Source: Arion vulgaris (lineage: Eukaryota; Mollusca; Gastropoda; Stylommatophora; Arionidae). From it: DNA of 64,000 nt. The stretch is from positions 68,399,274 to 68,463,273 of the forward strand of contig CM036758.1 in NCBI GenBank assembly GCA_020796225.1. Reading direction: 5' to 3'. This document shows positions 33,421 through 45,027 of the stretch, one piece after another. The position numbers and the translations under genes are program-made. The notes beneath the pieces were generated by a model. The model was given only the letters and a program-made list of their open reading frames with translations. It had not been told where the DNA came from and ran no database searches. How positions within the stretch are numbered: position 1 is the first letter of the stretch; each line of letters opens with the position of its first letter.

Positions 33421-33424
33421 GGCC

Positions 33425-33715
33425 GTATGTTATCGCAGACCACGGAGGCTAACTAAGATCTGTTCCGAAAAAATGAAAGTTTAACTTTGACTTTATTTTA
33501 CTTGACTACACTAAAAAAAAAAGTAAATCTGAGTTGCTCTGATAATTCCTACGTCAGTTTAATTCTTCCCATACCATGGCTATTACTAAGTTCTGACCAC
33601 AATTGTTTTTGGCTCCATAATTTTGAATTTTCGTTGTTTGTAGTAAATATTAGATTAAAATATACAACAAATATATAATAAAATATACATTGTGCTATTT
33701 ATATACTTTTTCACG
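33425..33715. other. No recognisable feature
   Basis: AT-rich intronic sequence; short frames only. Confidence 0.5.
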
Positions 33716-33719
33716 TATC

Positions 33720-33975
33720 ATTTGTCATTATCATCATCAAGTAGCTTGTCAATTCCAGAACTTGGCTCCCATGACAGCAGTCCTGAAAAACTCTGTTCTG
33801 TGCAAGCTGACCGGTGTCAGCAGAAGGCATTCTCAGATCGTCAATGACATCTTGCACCTATCGTCTTCTAGATTTTCCTCTCAGTCTTCTTCCAAACACC
33901 ATTCCCTCCAAAGATATCTTCTCTAGGCACCCATGTCGTTTGATGCGTCCGAAATATTTAATTTTCCTTGACGTT
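33720..33975 (-). mobile_element. LINE 3' end (R-like subfamily)
   Basis: The minus strand encodes RIKRHGCLEKISLEGMVFGR, then a basic block and VQDVIDDLRMPSADTGQL. Second copy at 42950-43150 (minus). Confidence 0.75.
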
Positions 33976-34314
33976 GTGCTCTCTAGGCGGAGACTCCCAG
34001 AACAAGGTTTGTCTTTTTTAATTAACAGAAAAATCCGAACAAACATACTGTCATACATGGCCACTTGTTGCAAAAACATTGTTATTGGTGGTAAACAATG
34101 TTTAGTGTATGCATTGTAATTATTTACTTTAAAAATTATTAATTTTCGTCAAATATATTTTAACCCCTTCCCTTCAGCCCATTTATCGTGCAGGATTTCA
34201 CCAATATAAGAAGTGCAAGAATGTCAAACTAACATATGATGTGCATACCACTATAATTATTGCGTGAACCTCCACTGTTTTTTCTAAACTGTATATTTTT
34301 TTTAAATTATTTTT

Positions 34315-34520
34315 TTCCCCGATCCAGAATCACTTTTAGCTTTTCAGCTCTTCTGCTCGGTGCCATGGACATCGTAACCCTTCGGTTCGGTGGCACGAAC
34401 ACCGCAAATCTGGGGAATATGTGGCTTTTTCTGCCATCCCGCGGGATTGAACCCGCACACACAGAGGGATAGTCACCCGTAGTCAACGCGCTACGAACAC
34501 GCTGGGCAGACGGGCCTAAA
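34315..34520 (-). repeat. tRNA-derived SINE family E
   Basis: The minus-strand head 'gcccgtctgcccagcgtgtt' is followed by the B box 'gcgggttcaatcccgc'. The element ends in a T-run on the plus strand, that is, an A-tail on its own strand. Copies at 34670-34880 and 51385-51600. Confidence 0.85.
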
Positions 34521-34669
34521 CTGTACATAAGCAGATATAGTGCTGCTCTAATTTGAATTTTTTTTTTTTTTTGGAAGGGTAATATTGCAAGAGTCAGATC
34601 TACAAAACCAATTGCATTAGACATTTTTTTATAGGTTCACCTTGTAATTCTGGGTGATATGTTTTGTTT

Positions 34670-34880
34670 TTTTTTTTCCGATCCAGAAGCACTTGAGCTT
34701 TTTCAGCTCTTCGGCTCGGTGCCATGGACATCGTAACCCTTCGGTTCGGTGCCACGAACACCGTGAATCTGGGAATCTGTGGCTTTTCTGCCTGCCCACG
34801 GAATTGAACCGTACACACAGAGGGCTAGTCACCCACAGTCCAACGCGCTACGAACACGCTGGGCACGGGCGGGCTGGGTG
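34670..34880 (-). repeat. tRNA-derived SINE family E
   Basis: Second copy in the same orientation, about 150 bp from the first. A-tail as ttttttttttcc on the plus strand at 34667-34680. Confidence 0.85.
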
Positions 34881-34884
34881 ATAT

Positions 34885-35450
34885 GTACATCATATGCTGG
34901 TTTGACATTCTTTTCACCTCTTATTTTTGTGAAATCTACTGACGATGAAGAGGGGGGTGGGGTTTACAATATATTTTCAAGACAAATTATTCTTCTTTAA
35001 ATACATAATTACAATGCATACACTAAGCGTTATTTATCATCACAAGCAATGTCTTTCGCAGCATGTGGCCAAATTGAATGACAATATGTTTATTAGTTTT
35101 TTTATGTTAATTTTATTAACAAACAACTCTTGTACTGGGTCGGTCTCCCGCCTTCATAGCCAAATCTCTTTAATATCAGGTTGCTGTAGAATAGAAGCAT
35201 TTGTTCGTTGCTCTGTCCATGATATTTTAAATACCCTACTTTAGCATTTGCATTTAAATGCGTTAACGATCCCCGCCGCTTTGTCAATGTACCATGTCTT
35301 ACAACGATATATTGCCAAGGGAAAGCACTATTTATAGCTTTGATAAACAGTTAATAGCGTTTAGTACATAGTTAAGTGTTATATGGGATAAACAACTGTA
35401 CTGACCTGGTGGTGTGATTGGCGCACATTTGTAGGCCACTTTAGGTACAA
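34885..35450. other. No recognisable feature
   Basis: Intronic sequence; short frames without domains. Confidence 0.5.
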
Positions 35451-35459
35451 AATAAAGAA

Positions 35460-36060
35460 CACAGCAATGAAACAAGTCCATCGATTCAAGTATCTGGCAT
35501 CATTCCTAACATCAGATGGAATATGTAAAATAGAGATTAGGAGTAGAATAACTCAAGCGAAAGCAGCTTTTATTAAATGAAAAACACACCATGTCTGAAT
35601 TAATCACAAATGACACTGAGGAAACGAGTACTTCAGTGCTATATTGAGCCAATACATATGTATGGCAGCGAATCATGGGCAATGAACAAGCAAGCAATAA
35701 GATTGCTGGAAGCTACGGAGGTTAATTTTTAAAGAATAATGGTGAAACTTCCATGGACAGCGAAGATAACAAATGATGAGGTTTCAAAATAGATCAGCAC
35801 ACACAGAAACCTTATCAAAATAATAAGAATCAGACAATCAAGGTTCTTCGGGTATATAATGTGAAGAGGAGGTTTAGAACATTTGGTGACAACAGGTAAA
35901 ATTCAGGAATGAGAATTGGGGAAGACAGAAGGTGAAGATGTTGGATGGATGTTCTGAGATCGTGGTTGGATCTAAGATCGACGTCAGATCTGATTAACTG
36001 CACCAGGAAGAGAGAGTTGTGGGGAGATATGATCACTTACGCCGACAAGCATGGCTCTTG
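35460..36060 (+). mobile_element. LINE family G, RT C-terminus to 3' end
   Basis: In broken frames: FKYLASFLTSDGICKIEIRS, YIEPIHMYGSESWAMNKQA, LLEATE and then GLEHLVTTGKIQE. This is the conserved region after the RT palm in CR1/RTE-like LINEs. Multiple stops. Confidence 0.8.
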
Positions 36061-36064
36061 ATTG

Positions 36065-36340
36065 ATTTGTGGTGGTTAATTGTTTTTGATTGAGTTAAAC
36101 ATTTGCTTATATCTGTTATTTCATTCTTAGTATTTTAGTTTTGAAAGGCAGCATGAACAACAAAACGTGGAAAACCTAAGACCACTCTTTGAAGAACAAT
36201 CCTACAAGAAAGTAAACTATTGGGATGTTAAACCATACTAGATCTCCAACTGCTGGCAACGAACCGCATCACATGGAGATCTAAAACCTTGCCCTATGTG
36301 CCGCCTTTGGCACGAAAGGAACAAACTAACTAACTAACGA
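36065..36340. other. No recognisable feature
   Basis: Ends in a short CTAA microsatellite immediately before the hAT insertion at 36346. Confidence 0.5.
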
Positions 36341-37083
36341 ACAGCCAGGGGCGGCTCGTCATTAAGGGCCAGTGGGCCAGGCCCCACCAAAAATATAGAG
36401 TAACATGAACTTAGTATTTCAGACATTATTTGTTTATAATTATTACTTTCAACAGGATACTGATTAGCTTTGAAAGTTGATATATAGCGCTAAAATATCA
36501 CACACATTCTGAAATTTAAAATTGAACATATTTTTCCTCCAATTAGTATACACCCATGGTCATTAGGGACCAGTAAGAACTGGCCTACCAAACCAAAAAT
36601 AATTAACGTGTACTTATTATTTTTTAAATATTTTGTTCTAACTATTATCGTTAACTTGACACTGATTAGCTTTGAAAGCGGAATATTTAACACTAAAATA
36701 TAAATGTTATATCATAATAATATAACAATCATAATAATATATAAACATTATTATTTTTAAAACTATTATATACAGTCTCAAATTTAGCTTCTCTCTATAA
36801 CGCTTGACATATATATCAGCGCACTATGTTTTATCGGGTCGTTTTAAAATTCTCTACTGACGATGTAACATTGCGACCTATGACCTTTGACTGCTACCTT
36901 TAATAATAATTGCCAAAACAATTTATGTCATTTTATTCACCGGAAGCTAAGTTCTACGCGATCAACCAATTAACAGTTAAACGACGACTCTTGATTAAAT
37001 AGTACTTTGTATAATTATCGATTGAATCACAAATTATATATAAAATAGTAGAAAAGGATATGCATTAATAGAAATATGCAACT

Positions 37084-37677
37084 GTCTTCCTTCACGGTGG
37101 TTTTGCCGTGACTACGAGCAGTCTCACTATGGAAATCATGGCGGTTACCAAAGCGATGATTTGGCTAGAATCACAGACTTTTATCCATGCATGTTTTCTC
37201 AGTGACTCAATGAGTATGCTCAGGAAGATTGAAACAGGATGGGCTAGGAGACATTGGATAGAATCGCTGGGAGGTCTAAGCTGACAAAGATCAGTTTTAT
37301 TGTTGTGCCAGGGCATGCAGGTGTAAGGGGAATGAACGTGCGGATAGGCTTGCAGGTATGGCTGCTGTCCAAAGCGGAGGAGCAATGGACCATGCTGATA
37401 TTATAAATTCCTTAAGGGAGAGAGGGCGTGTACATGATTCACGTAATAGCGGTGAATCCACAACACTAACCAGACTGCAAGAACTCAAAGTTAAGTGTGG
37501 TGTAGCTCGACAAGAACGCTATGCTGGCAGACAAAGAAGAATTGTAAACCAACAAAGAACTGGTGTCGTTAGTTGCCACACGCTGATGGACATACTGAGG
37601 AGAGATCGGAGCACTTATGGACTAATTTGTTCGACGTGCAGTGATGGTGATCCGACGACTAAACTAAAACTAAACTA
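37084..37677 (+). mobile_element. I-clade LINE insertion, 5'-truncated, with 14-bp TSD
   Basis: Flanked by agaaatatgcaact at 37070-37083 and 37678-37691. It encodes RNase H residues (SLTMEIMAVTKAMIWLE, SDSMSMLRKIE, GNERADRLAG across frames), then VKCGVARQERYAG and VVSCHTLMDILRRD. The 3' end is a short AAACT-type tail. Confidence 0.9.
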
Positions 37678-37824
37678 AGAAATATGCAACTAACTATTAT
37701 TATAATCGTTAACGGTAATCGTCCGTTTCGTATTCAATATACATATGTCTTCTACAACGCACACTCGTTTGCGATTGACAAGCTGTGACCTACTTTTGAA
37801 GTTGTAGCTTACTCGAAATTCAAA

Positions 37825-38075
37825 ATGAATCAAGTGGATTATTTATTACAAAATCCGTTTCCTTCGTTAAAGATAGAAGAAAAGCTTGAAATTAAACGGC
37901 TAGGTGCACATCAGCCAAATAGCTTTGTATATGTGCAACAAGATGACAAAAAAAGAGGACTTTCATTAATAAATGGTTTAGTACAAAATCGTGGTTAACT
38001 GTCAGTGAAGAATAGCAAAGTGTTTTTTGTTTTTATTATTTGCTATTTCATGGTGAAGGACTGTGGTCAACGGTA
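37825..38075 (+). pseudogene. hAT transposase N-terminus (TTF-type zinc finger)
   Basis: ATG at 37825 opens MNQVDYLLQNPFPSLKIEEK and RLGAHQP. After a frameshift near 37950 it continues RTFINKWFSTKSWLTVSEE, a stop, then QSVFCFYYLLFHGEGLW. The W..K.WL.......FC..C..F spacing is the TTF-type zinc finger of ZMYM-like hAT transposases (second Cys replaced by Tyr here). The catalytic domain is absent. Confidence 0.75.
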
Positions 38076-38764
38076 GTTTGTAGGGATCTCTTTTGTATCT
38101 TAGTTATATGGTATATATTTTAGTTGTTGTTGAACCCAAGAATTATGAGTTTTCACCATTTTGCCTATAGTGCGTGGGGGAGAGTGTCCGGCTTTCTTGC
38201 AATGAGAGCTGGCATTTATGGTTGACCATTGATTCAGGAGGAGACTATACGCTTACACGCGACTCGTACGTTGTTACTTCTTACATTTGCTTTGCATTTA
38301 TGCAACTTTTTCATTAGACATAGACAGAAGATACGTGCATTCACTAGTATTTAGGACCCAAGAGGCGTGTCTGCTTTTGCTTTATTACCTATACCAGAGT
38401 AGCTCTCTCTCGATCCTTACCCACTTAGCCAGACATGATCTTTGTCTATTTCCAGGGTCACCACGAGGAGGTGGAGTAGGGTCTTAATCAGTGCCAGCTC
38501 ACGTACCCTGGCGCAACGTTGTCCCGTTTGGTATTTGCGCATGCGGCGCCAAATCATTATAGTAAAGGAGGAATAACTTCGCGGAATAGACAAATAATAG
38601 TAAATATTAAAATATAAACAGAGCCTAAAAACCATGATTTTTCCGAAATTTGTGTCTGGCCCAACCACCACCAAAAATGACCACGAGCCGCCACTGCGAA
38701 CAATAAAACAAACCTACAAGAATTTATTTATCAATTTTATAATAATATTTCCTTTTTATTTCAG

Positions 38765-39174
38765 GTCGGCTTTCACAATGCTTCCTGCAAATTTCTTTTT
38801 CCTGGTTAAGCAAAGAAATAGTACAGACATCAATGTTACTACTGTAATTATTAATACAACAAAGCATATACAATACAAGACGAAAATGAAACAACTGTAT
38901 CCGTAACATCAGCAAATTTTAAAACAGATGTTTACTACAGTACTACCAGTTTAGATATATTACTTAATGAATCGTCACAAATCAATGGTAGTCAAATGTG
39001 GTACATAACATCCCACAATGTGAGAAATGGACGGTTAGGAAACCAAATGTTTAGGTATGCTTCATTACTTGGTATTGCTAAATCACAAGGAAGAAAATTA
39101 GTTATTACTCCAGGCTCTGAACTGCAAGATACCTTCAAGTTACATTATGTGGAAGCTCGTAAAGATTCGCATAG
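38765..39174 (+). CDS. GT11 fucosyltransferase, exon 2 (stem and N-terminal catalytic part)
   Basis: Acceptor TTTTTATTTCAG ends at 38764; donor GTAAGT starts at 39175. The frame set by exon 1 reads SAFTMLPANFFFLVKQRNST through KHIQYKTKMKQLYP and then hits a stop. The frame 1 nt out carries ENETTVSVTSANFKTDVYYS and then MWYITSHNVRNGRLGNQMFR, YASLLGIAKSQGRKL and ending HYVEARKDSH. GRLGNQMF is the conserved N-terminal catalytic motif of family GT11 (alpha-1,2-fucosyltransferases using GDP-fucose in the Golgi). NST, NVT, NTT, NET and NES sequons fit a glycosylated stem. The exon is 1 nt short of an open phase, so it holds one net frameshift. Confidence 0.85.
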
Positions 39175-39309
39175 GTAAGTATGAAACTAGTTTAATTTTT
39201 CAGACCTGTTCATATTTTACTTTTTTATAAAGACAGTTCACAATTTATCTTGTTAGAGCAATTCACCTTTCACCCTGTCATGTAGAGTTAAGATAGTTTT
39301 TTTTTTGGT

Positions 39310-39500
39310 CTTTTTTTAGTAAAGAACCCTTTTCATTCCTCGAGGTATATTGATTGGGCAATACGATGTTAGGTCCGTATTTTTCATTGACCGTTGGCAT
39401 ACGTTGGGCGATATGGTCAACATCCCACGGCCATCTTTACTTACCAATTATTTCCCTGCGACCCATTTGAGGCTGGGTCGACCTGACAGCCGTTATGGTT
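39310..39500 (-). repeat. SINE family K, partial
   Basis: 'tttttcattgaccgttggca' and 'ttgaggctgggtcgacctga' match 41465-41715 and, inverted, 44775-45000. Confidence 0.75.
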
Positions 39501-39559
39501 GAAAAAATATTCCTCGTCCACTCCTTTTCTTCCTCTACTTCTTAGCATTCGTTCTTCGC

Positions 39560-41030
39560 GGCTAATTTTCTCATTCTTATTGTGATATATAATTGATCTT
39601 TGACCAGAACGACTGACGTTGCAATTTTCTCATTCTTATTGTGATATATAATTGATCTTTGACAAGAACGACTAACGTTGCAATTTTATCATTCTTATTG
39701 TGATATATAATTGATCTTTGACAGAACGACTGACGTTGCAATTTTCTCATTCTTATTGTGATATATAATTGATCTTTGACAAGAACGACTAACGTTGCAA
39801 TTTTCTCATTCTTATTGTGATATATAATTGATCTTTGACAAGAACGACTACGTTGCAATTTATCATTCTTATTGTGATATATAATTGATCTTTGACAAGA
39901 ACGACTAACGTTGCAATTTTATCATTCTTATTGTGATATATAATTGATCTTTGACAAGAACGACTAACGTTGCAGTTTAATCATTCTTATTTTGATATAT
40001 AATTGATCTTTGACCAGAAGGACTGACGTTGCAGTTTGGTCATTCTTCTTGTGATATATAATTGATCTTTGATTAGAACGACTGACGTTGCAATTTTCTC
40101 ATTCTTATTGTGATATATAATTGATCTTTGACAAGAACGACTGACGTTGCAATTTTCTCATTCTTATTGTGATATATAATTGATCTTTGACAAGAACGAC
40201 TAACGTTGCAATTTTCTCATTCTTATTGTGATATATAATTGATCTTTGACAGAAGACTGACGTTGCAGTTTGGTCATTCTTACTTGTGATATATAATTGA
40301 TCTTTGATTAGAACGACTGACGTTGCAATTTTCTCATTCTTATTGTGATATATAATTGATCTTTGACAAGAACGACTGACGTGCAATTTTTCATTCTTAT
40401 TGTGATATATAATTGATCTTTGACAAGAACGACTAACGTTGCAATTTTCTCATTCTTATTGTGATATATAATTGATCTTTGACAAGAACGACTAACGTTT
40501 CAATTTTCTCATTCTTATTGTGATATATAATTGATCTTTGACAAGAACGACTGACGTTGCAATTTTTCATTCTTATTGTGATATATAATTGATCTTTGAC
40601 AAGAACGACTAACGTTGAATTTTCTCATTCTTATTGTGATATATAATTGATCTTTGACAAGAACGACTAACGTTGCAATTTTATCATTCTTATTGTGATA
40701 TATAATTGATCTTTGAAAAGAACGACTAACGTTGCAATTTTCCATTCTTATTGTGATATATAATGTGATCTTTGACACAGAACGACTAACTTGCAATTTT
40801 CCTTCTTATGTGATATATAATTGATCTTTGACCAGAACGACTAACGTTGCAATTTTATCATTCTTATTGTGATATATAATTGATCTTTGACTAGAACGAC
40901 TAACGTTGGAATTTTCTCATTCTTATTGTGATATATAATTGATCTTTGACCAGAAGGACTGACGTTGCAGTTTGGTCATTCTTCTTGTGATATATAATTG
41001 ATCTTTGATCAGAACGACTGACGTTGAACC
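39560..41030. repeat. 59-bp minisatellite in intron 2
   Basis: About 25 units of 'ttctcattcttattgtgata' 'tataattgatctttgacaag' 'aacgactaacgttgcaatt'. Variant units carrying 'gcagtttggtcattctt' recur near 40035, 40265 and 40960. Confidence 0.95.
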
Positions 41031-41034
41031 CCTG

Positions 41035-41460
41035 TTAAAATGAGGTCCCCACTTTGTGCATGGTAACATACACGGTGTAGGTCAGGGCTACCGGTTTTCT
41101 CCTACAGGAAGTGTTTTGAGTCTTTCTCGGTAATAGTCAGGCGCCAAAGAGCCTTTTGTACTGCAACCTTTATGAATGTGTGCGCCGTTTCTTCTGCATC
41201 GTATGATAAACACTCTTTAATGATCTTTTAATGCCGAATATTTTGTCTTGGATCTACGCTAAAGTGTACTTCCTACTTTGCAAATGACTGGGTGAGGTAG
41301 TTCCGGTATAGGAACATTTACAACCCTTCTAGGACTGGTCATAGGAATGTTGACTTGTCGGCTGTTTTTTCGCATTCATTGCTCTTTTACGATCATCTTT
41401 CGCCGTATATTTGAGCTTTATGATCTACGCCAAAGAGTATGTCTATAAGTAAAATAAAAA
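41035..41460. other. No recognisable feature
   Basis: Intronic. The 'gttccggtataggaacattt' near 41300 recurs near 41740, a trace of an old repeat. Confidence 0.45.
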
Positions 41461-41464
41461 GTAA

Positions 41465-41715
41465 TGGGACCCTTTCATACCTCGTGGTATAAAGGGCAAC
41501 ACAGTGTTAGGCCTGTATTTTCATTGACCGTCGGCACACGATGGGTGATGTGGTCAGCATCACGCCGGCCGCCTTACTTTCCCAGAGCATGTCTGGTACC
41601 CAGTTGAGGCTGGTTCGACCTGAGAGCCGTCGCGGTCGGGAAAATTCCACGCGCATTGCGGAAGTTGAACCCAGACCACCAGCCTTGAGAAGCGAGTTCA
41701 CATGTCTATACTGTG
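41465..41715 (-). repeat. tRNA-derived SINE family K
   Basis: The minus-strand head includes the B-box-like 'gtctgggttcaacttccgca'. The body has 'cccagagcatgtctggtacc'. Confidence 0.8.
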
Positions 41716-41904
41716 CACCTTTTGTGAATATGTGAGGTCGTTCCGGATTAGGAACATTTCTCATTCTTTTTGGGGCACATAAGCTTGTCCTGGGACGGCA
41801 TCTTACTCGTGTAACACACCGTGAAAAGTGTTGGCCTTCGCCAATATTTGGATCTGGACAACCTGTCAAATCTTTATCAATATAGATGGAGACTGCAGCA
41901 AAAC

Positions 41905-42040
41905 TATATAGAATGGCGAAACACGTAATAATAAAGTACTGTAGTTTTACAAAATACAAAAACAATGACAATACATAACAACGTTTCGACCAAAATGCCT
42001 TTATCAAGCAAACGATACAACAGGAGTGACGACAAAAATA
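41905..42040 (-). mobile_element. Penelope-like element 3' end
   Basis: 'gcgaaacacgtaataataaa', 'caacgtttcgaccaaaatgc' and 'ctttatcaagcaaacgatac'. Preceded by 'ggagactgcagcaaaact', the extra segment also seen at the edges of the copies at 12985 and 25060. Confidence 0.8.
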
Positions 42041-42079
42041 CTACAACGGTCAAAAAATATTTTCTTTTTATAACACAGG

Positions 42080-42410
42080 AAAACCTCAGTGACAGTGCAG
42101 GAATCCGTAGCACCGGCGAGGGTCCTCGATTTAATTTTTTAAGATCGCAAAAATATTTTGTAGGAATTTTAATTTTTACTTCTTTTAATGAATTTTTCCC
42201 GGACAGCGGCATTTCAGCCTGCTGTTCTTGATTTTGAACAGCCAATGGTTCTTTTACCTGCTCTACTTGAATACGGGACATACGTTTTATCGTCCGTCTC
42301 GACAGGACTAGTAACTCGTTACCTGGAAAAATATCCCGACAGCACCACGGGGGAGCGAAACGAGTACCTTTGATACGAGTAGCGAGCATCTAGCTTCTAC
42401 GCCACAGAGA
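42080..42410 (-). repeat. tRNA-derived SINE family D
   Basis: Full copy: 'cgtagcaccggcgagggtcc' to 'tctacgccacagagac'. The minus-strand head begins gtctctgtggcgtagaagct. Confidence 0.8.
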
Positions 42411-42535
42411 CTAGTTCTTATGTTGAAATGACTAAACTCTACGTCACAGAGACTAGTTCTTATGTTGAAATGACTAGACTCTACGTCACAGAGACTAGTT
42501 CTTATGTTGAAATGACTAGCCTCTACGTAATGATT
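42395..42535. repeat. 40-bp tandem repeat at the SINE head
   Basis: Three units of 'ctacgtcacagagactagtt' 'cttatgttgaaatgactaga', grown from the tRNA-like end of the SINE. Confidence 0.9.
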
Positions 42536-42949
42536 TTTTAACTCGTAGTATACGCATCGTAAAACAAAGTTTTTGCATGCTGGATATTAGAATATAATTT
42601 TTAGTGAACCACCAGAGCACTATATAAGAATGTAGAAACACTATGTTACAAGTTTAACTTTGGTATTCTGCAAGGAATTATACACAAACATGTTGTGGTG
42701 GCGTGTCGATAAAGTGGTACTGCCTGAACGGTTTGTCAGATGACTTATCGTATTCTAGGAGTTAATCCTTTAAAAAAAAATAGAAACAAAATAATTTACA
42801 CTTCAAAAAATGACAATATATATATTCTCTACAGATTATAATGCTCTGAGTTCAGATTAAATGAATCGTTGCCTTTCTTGCAACTTGCTATCTCGTTTCT
42901 ATCAAACTGAAGTTTATTTTAATATTAATTAAAATTGTAACTACTTTTA

Positions 42950-43150
42950 TCATCATCATCAAGTTGCTTGTCCCTTCCGGAACTTGGCTTCCATGACAGC
43001 ATTCCTGAAAAAACGCTCTGTTCTATGCAACTTGGGCTGCGTCAGCAGCAGACCTTCTCAGATCGTCAATGACATCCTGCATCCATCGTCTTCTAGGTCT
43101 TCCTCTCATTCTTCTTCCAGGCACCATTCCTTCCAAAATTAATTTCTCTA
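42950..43150 (-). mobile_element. LINE 3' end (R-like subfamily)
   Basis: Same as 33720-33975: 'catcatcaagttgcttgtcc' and 'cagatcgtcaatgacatcct'. It meets the plus-strand LINE R at about 43155. Confidence 0.8.
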
Positions 43151-43154
43151 GACA

Positions 43155-43470
43155 CTCATAACTACTTTACTGAAAACAAATAGATCTATTCAGAAAGAAC
43201 TCAAAATCAAAGAAAACTGGCTAATACTACAAATAAAAAAGATAAAATTGAGGAATGTTGGACATATAAAAAGACATGAAGAGTTGGAGAAGACCATCAT
43301 GGAAGGAGGTATACCGGCAAAGAGAAGAAGAGGAAGACCACGGAAGATGGATTCAGGATGTAACTGATGGTTTGAACATGACGGCTGCAGAGTCGGGACA
43401 TCTGTCCTATGAGAGAGAGAAATTCGGAAGGACTGTTGGGGTGGCAAAGTTCTGTTCAGGACAAGATATT
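43155..43470 (+). mobile_element. LINE R 3' end
   Basis: Residues SKSKKTG, MKSWRRPSWKEVYRQREE and, in the neighbouring frame, WIQDVTDGLNMTAAESGHLS. Confidence 0.8.
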
Positions 43471-43589
43471 TGATGATGATGAAATACTTTATGCTTTTAA
43501 TTACTTTAGGAAAGTAATTTTCACTTTTAATTCATTTAATCCGTCCGGCAATGTTTCGATTAAGTTTTTAATTTGAGTTCCAATGATCT

Positions 43590-43760
43590 AAAGGCGAAGA
43601 ATTGACTTCATTGCGCCGGCTTTCCTGATATGGCTTCGCCCTGTAGGCAGAATGTCACGAATGTGTTGCGTAAGGGTTCCATGATTAAACAAAATGATTT
43701 ATCTTTCCCGATATGCTATGTGATGGTCCAATTTGAACCCTCAGAAAGACATGCAAATTA
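43590..43760 (-). repeat. SINE family J
   Basis: 'gaattgacttcattgcgccg' to 'ggtccaatttgaaccctcag', where the minus strand reads 'gagggttcaaattggacc' as B box. Confidence 0.7.
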
Positions 43761-43764
43761 TACA

Positions 43765-44240
43765 AGATAAACTACCTGAATGAATAACGTTGAACTATTC
43801 AACTATAGCTAGTTCAATTTGACGGTAAAATATGTTATGTTTTTGTAACCGGGCTACGAATGTCGTGAGAGCTGAGGTAGCGTAGTTGTTCTAGTGCGTT
43901 TCAAATCTCGTGTCCACAAACTTCTTCTAATATCCCAATAACCCTTGCATGAAATACAATGTAATTTTGCATGTGTTGTTCGATTTCCAATGACATTATG
44001 AATATATAATTTAAATTTATGTAGATGATGCCGTTTTACTGAAGCGGCGATTTTCTTTGATCTTTGACAACCTACTAATTATTTTGGTAGCACAAAATAG
44101 AATTTAAAGCAATATAACAAATTTACAACTTTTGATAAGTCATAGGTGTATCCACATTTTTGCGAGAGTGGAAATCATACAAAAAGAAATGACTTTATTT
44201 CAACTTGTACCTTCATTTCGATACAGTTGTCATGTTAAGA
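43765..44240. other. No recognisable feature
   Basis: Intronic AT-rich sequence. Confidence 0.45.
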
Positions 44241-44249
44241 GGTCAGGAT

Positions 44250-44695
44250 GATTGTGGTGGTCTTGAAAAGGACCAGATGTGTACATTGATGACAATCTCA
44301 TGCAAACATCTGTATTGCATATTTTTTTACTAGACGACGTCGGACTTTGCCTTCTTGTGCCACAACATTGTTGTATGATGCATTGTACATTATCAGACAA
44401 GAGTGCAATCTAATGTCGGAAGTATATTTTTCTCAATCCACTCTCTAAATATAAGAAGGTTCTTTTCTGTGTGACAGCCCCGATTATCGCCGATTTCGAA
44501 ACAAATAGGAGTTGAGCATTCTTCAACAACCCATTTTGTCTACTGCCTGCATGTACAATTATAAAACACTGCCCTTTGCCACTTGGTAGGCCTACTAATT
44601 TCTTAATCGTCCCATCTGATGACTACCATTCTTTTTCATTGGTGTGGTGAGCATTAATCCATGTTTCGTCTACATACACAATGTCATAGCTTTTT
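44250..44695 (-). pseudogene. IS630/Tc1-like transposase relic
   Basis: Minus-strand translation from 44690 gives YDIVYVDETWINAHHTNEKE, then KKLVGLPSGKGQCFIIVHAG and LLKNAQLLFVSKS. Further on, YLESGLRKI and, in shifted frames, a DN residue pair followed by NNVVAQEGKV and SSSKKYAIQM. The DETW block with a later DNA.Y-like block corresponds to the first and second catalytic Asp regions of DDE transposases of the IS630-Tc1-mariner group. Several stops and shifts; inverted repeats were not found. In intron 2, antisense to the gene. Confidence 0.65.
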
Positions 44696-44774
44696 GCTTC
44701 TCATTACAACTAGATGCGGTACAACACAGATGATGTTTCTTCCACCGGCTTATTTTCTAAATTTGAAGTTTTGA

Positions 44775-45000
44775 AACGCACTATAGTGAACTCAAGGCTG
44801 GCGGTCCGGGTTCAACTCCCGCAGTGGGCGTGTAACTTTTCCCGACCGCGGCGGCTCTGAGGTCGACCCAGCCTCAAATGGGTACCAGACATGCTCTGGG
44901 AAAGTAAAGACGGCCGGCGTGATGCTGACCACATCACCCATCGTGTGGCGACGGTCAATGAACGATACAGGCATAACACTGTACTGTCGTATATAACACG
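44775..45000 (+). repeat. tRNA-derived SINE family K
   Basis: 'ggcggtccgggttcaactcc' carries the B box. Body 'taccagacatgctctgggaa'. Inverted relative to 41465-41715. Confidence 0.8.
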
Positions 45001-45027
45001 ATGTATGAAAGGGCTCCTTTACTTTAC

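Larger units (their letters stand above)
36346..38696 (+). mobile_element. hAT transposon remnant upstream of exon 2
   Basis: Ends 'caggggcggctcgt' and 'acgagccgccactg' are a 14-bp TIR with one mismatch. Flanks cgaacagc and cgaacaat match at 6 of 8 bases. The interior has a TTF-type transposase N-terminus (37825-38075) and a nested LINE (37084-37677). Its right end is 69 bp before exon 2. Confidence 0.82.

Noticed and set aside
37358..37678. Host gene of 106 residues
   Set aside because: It is the C-terminus of an I-clade LINE with a 14-bp target duplication.
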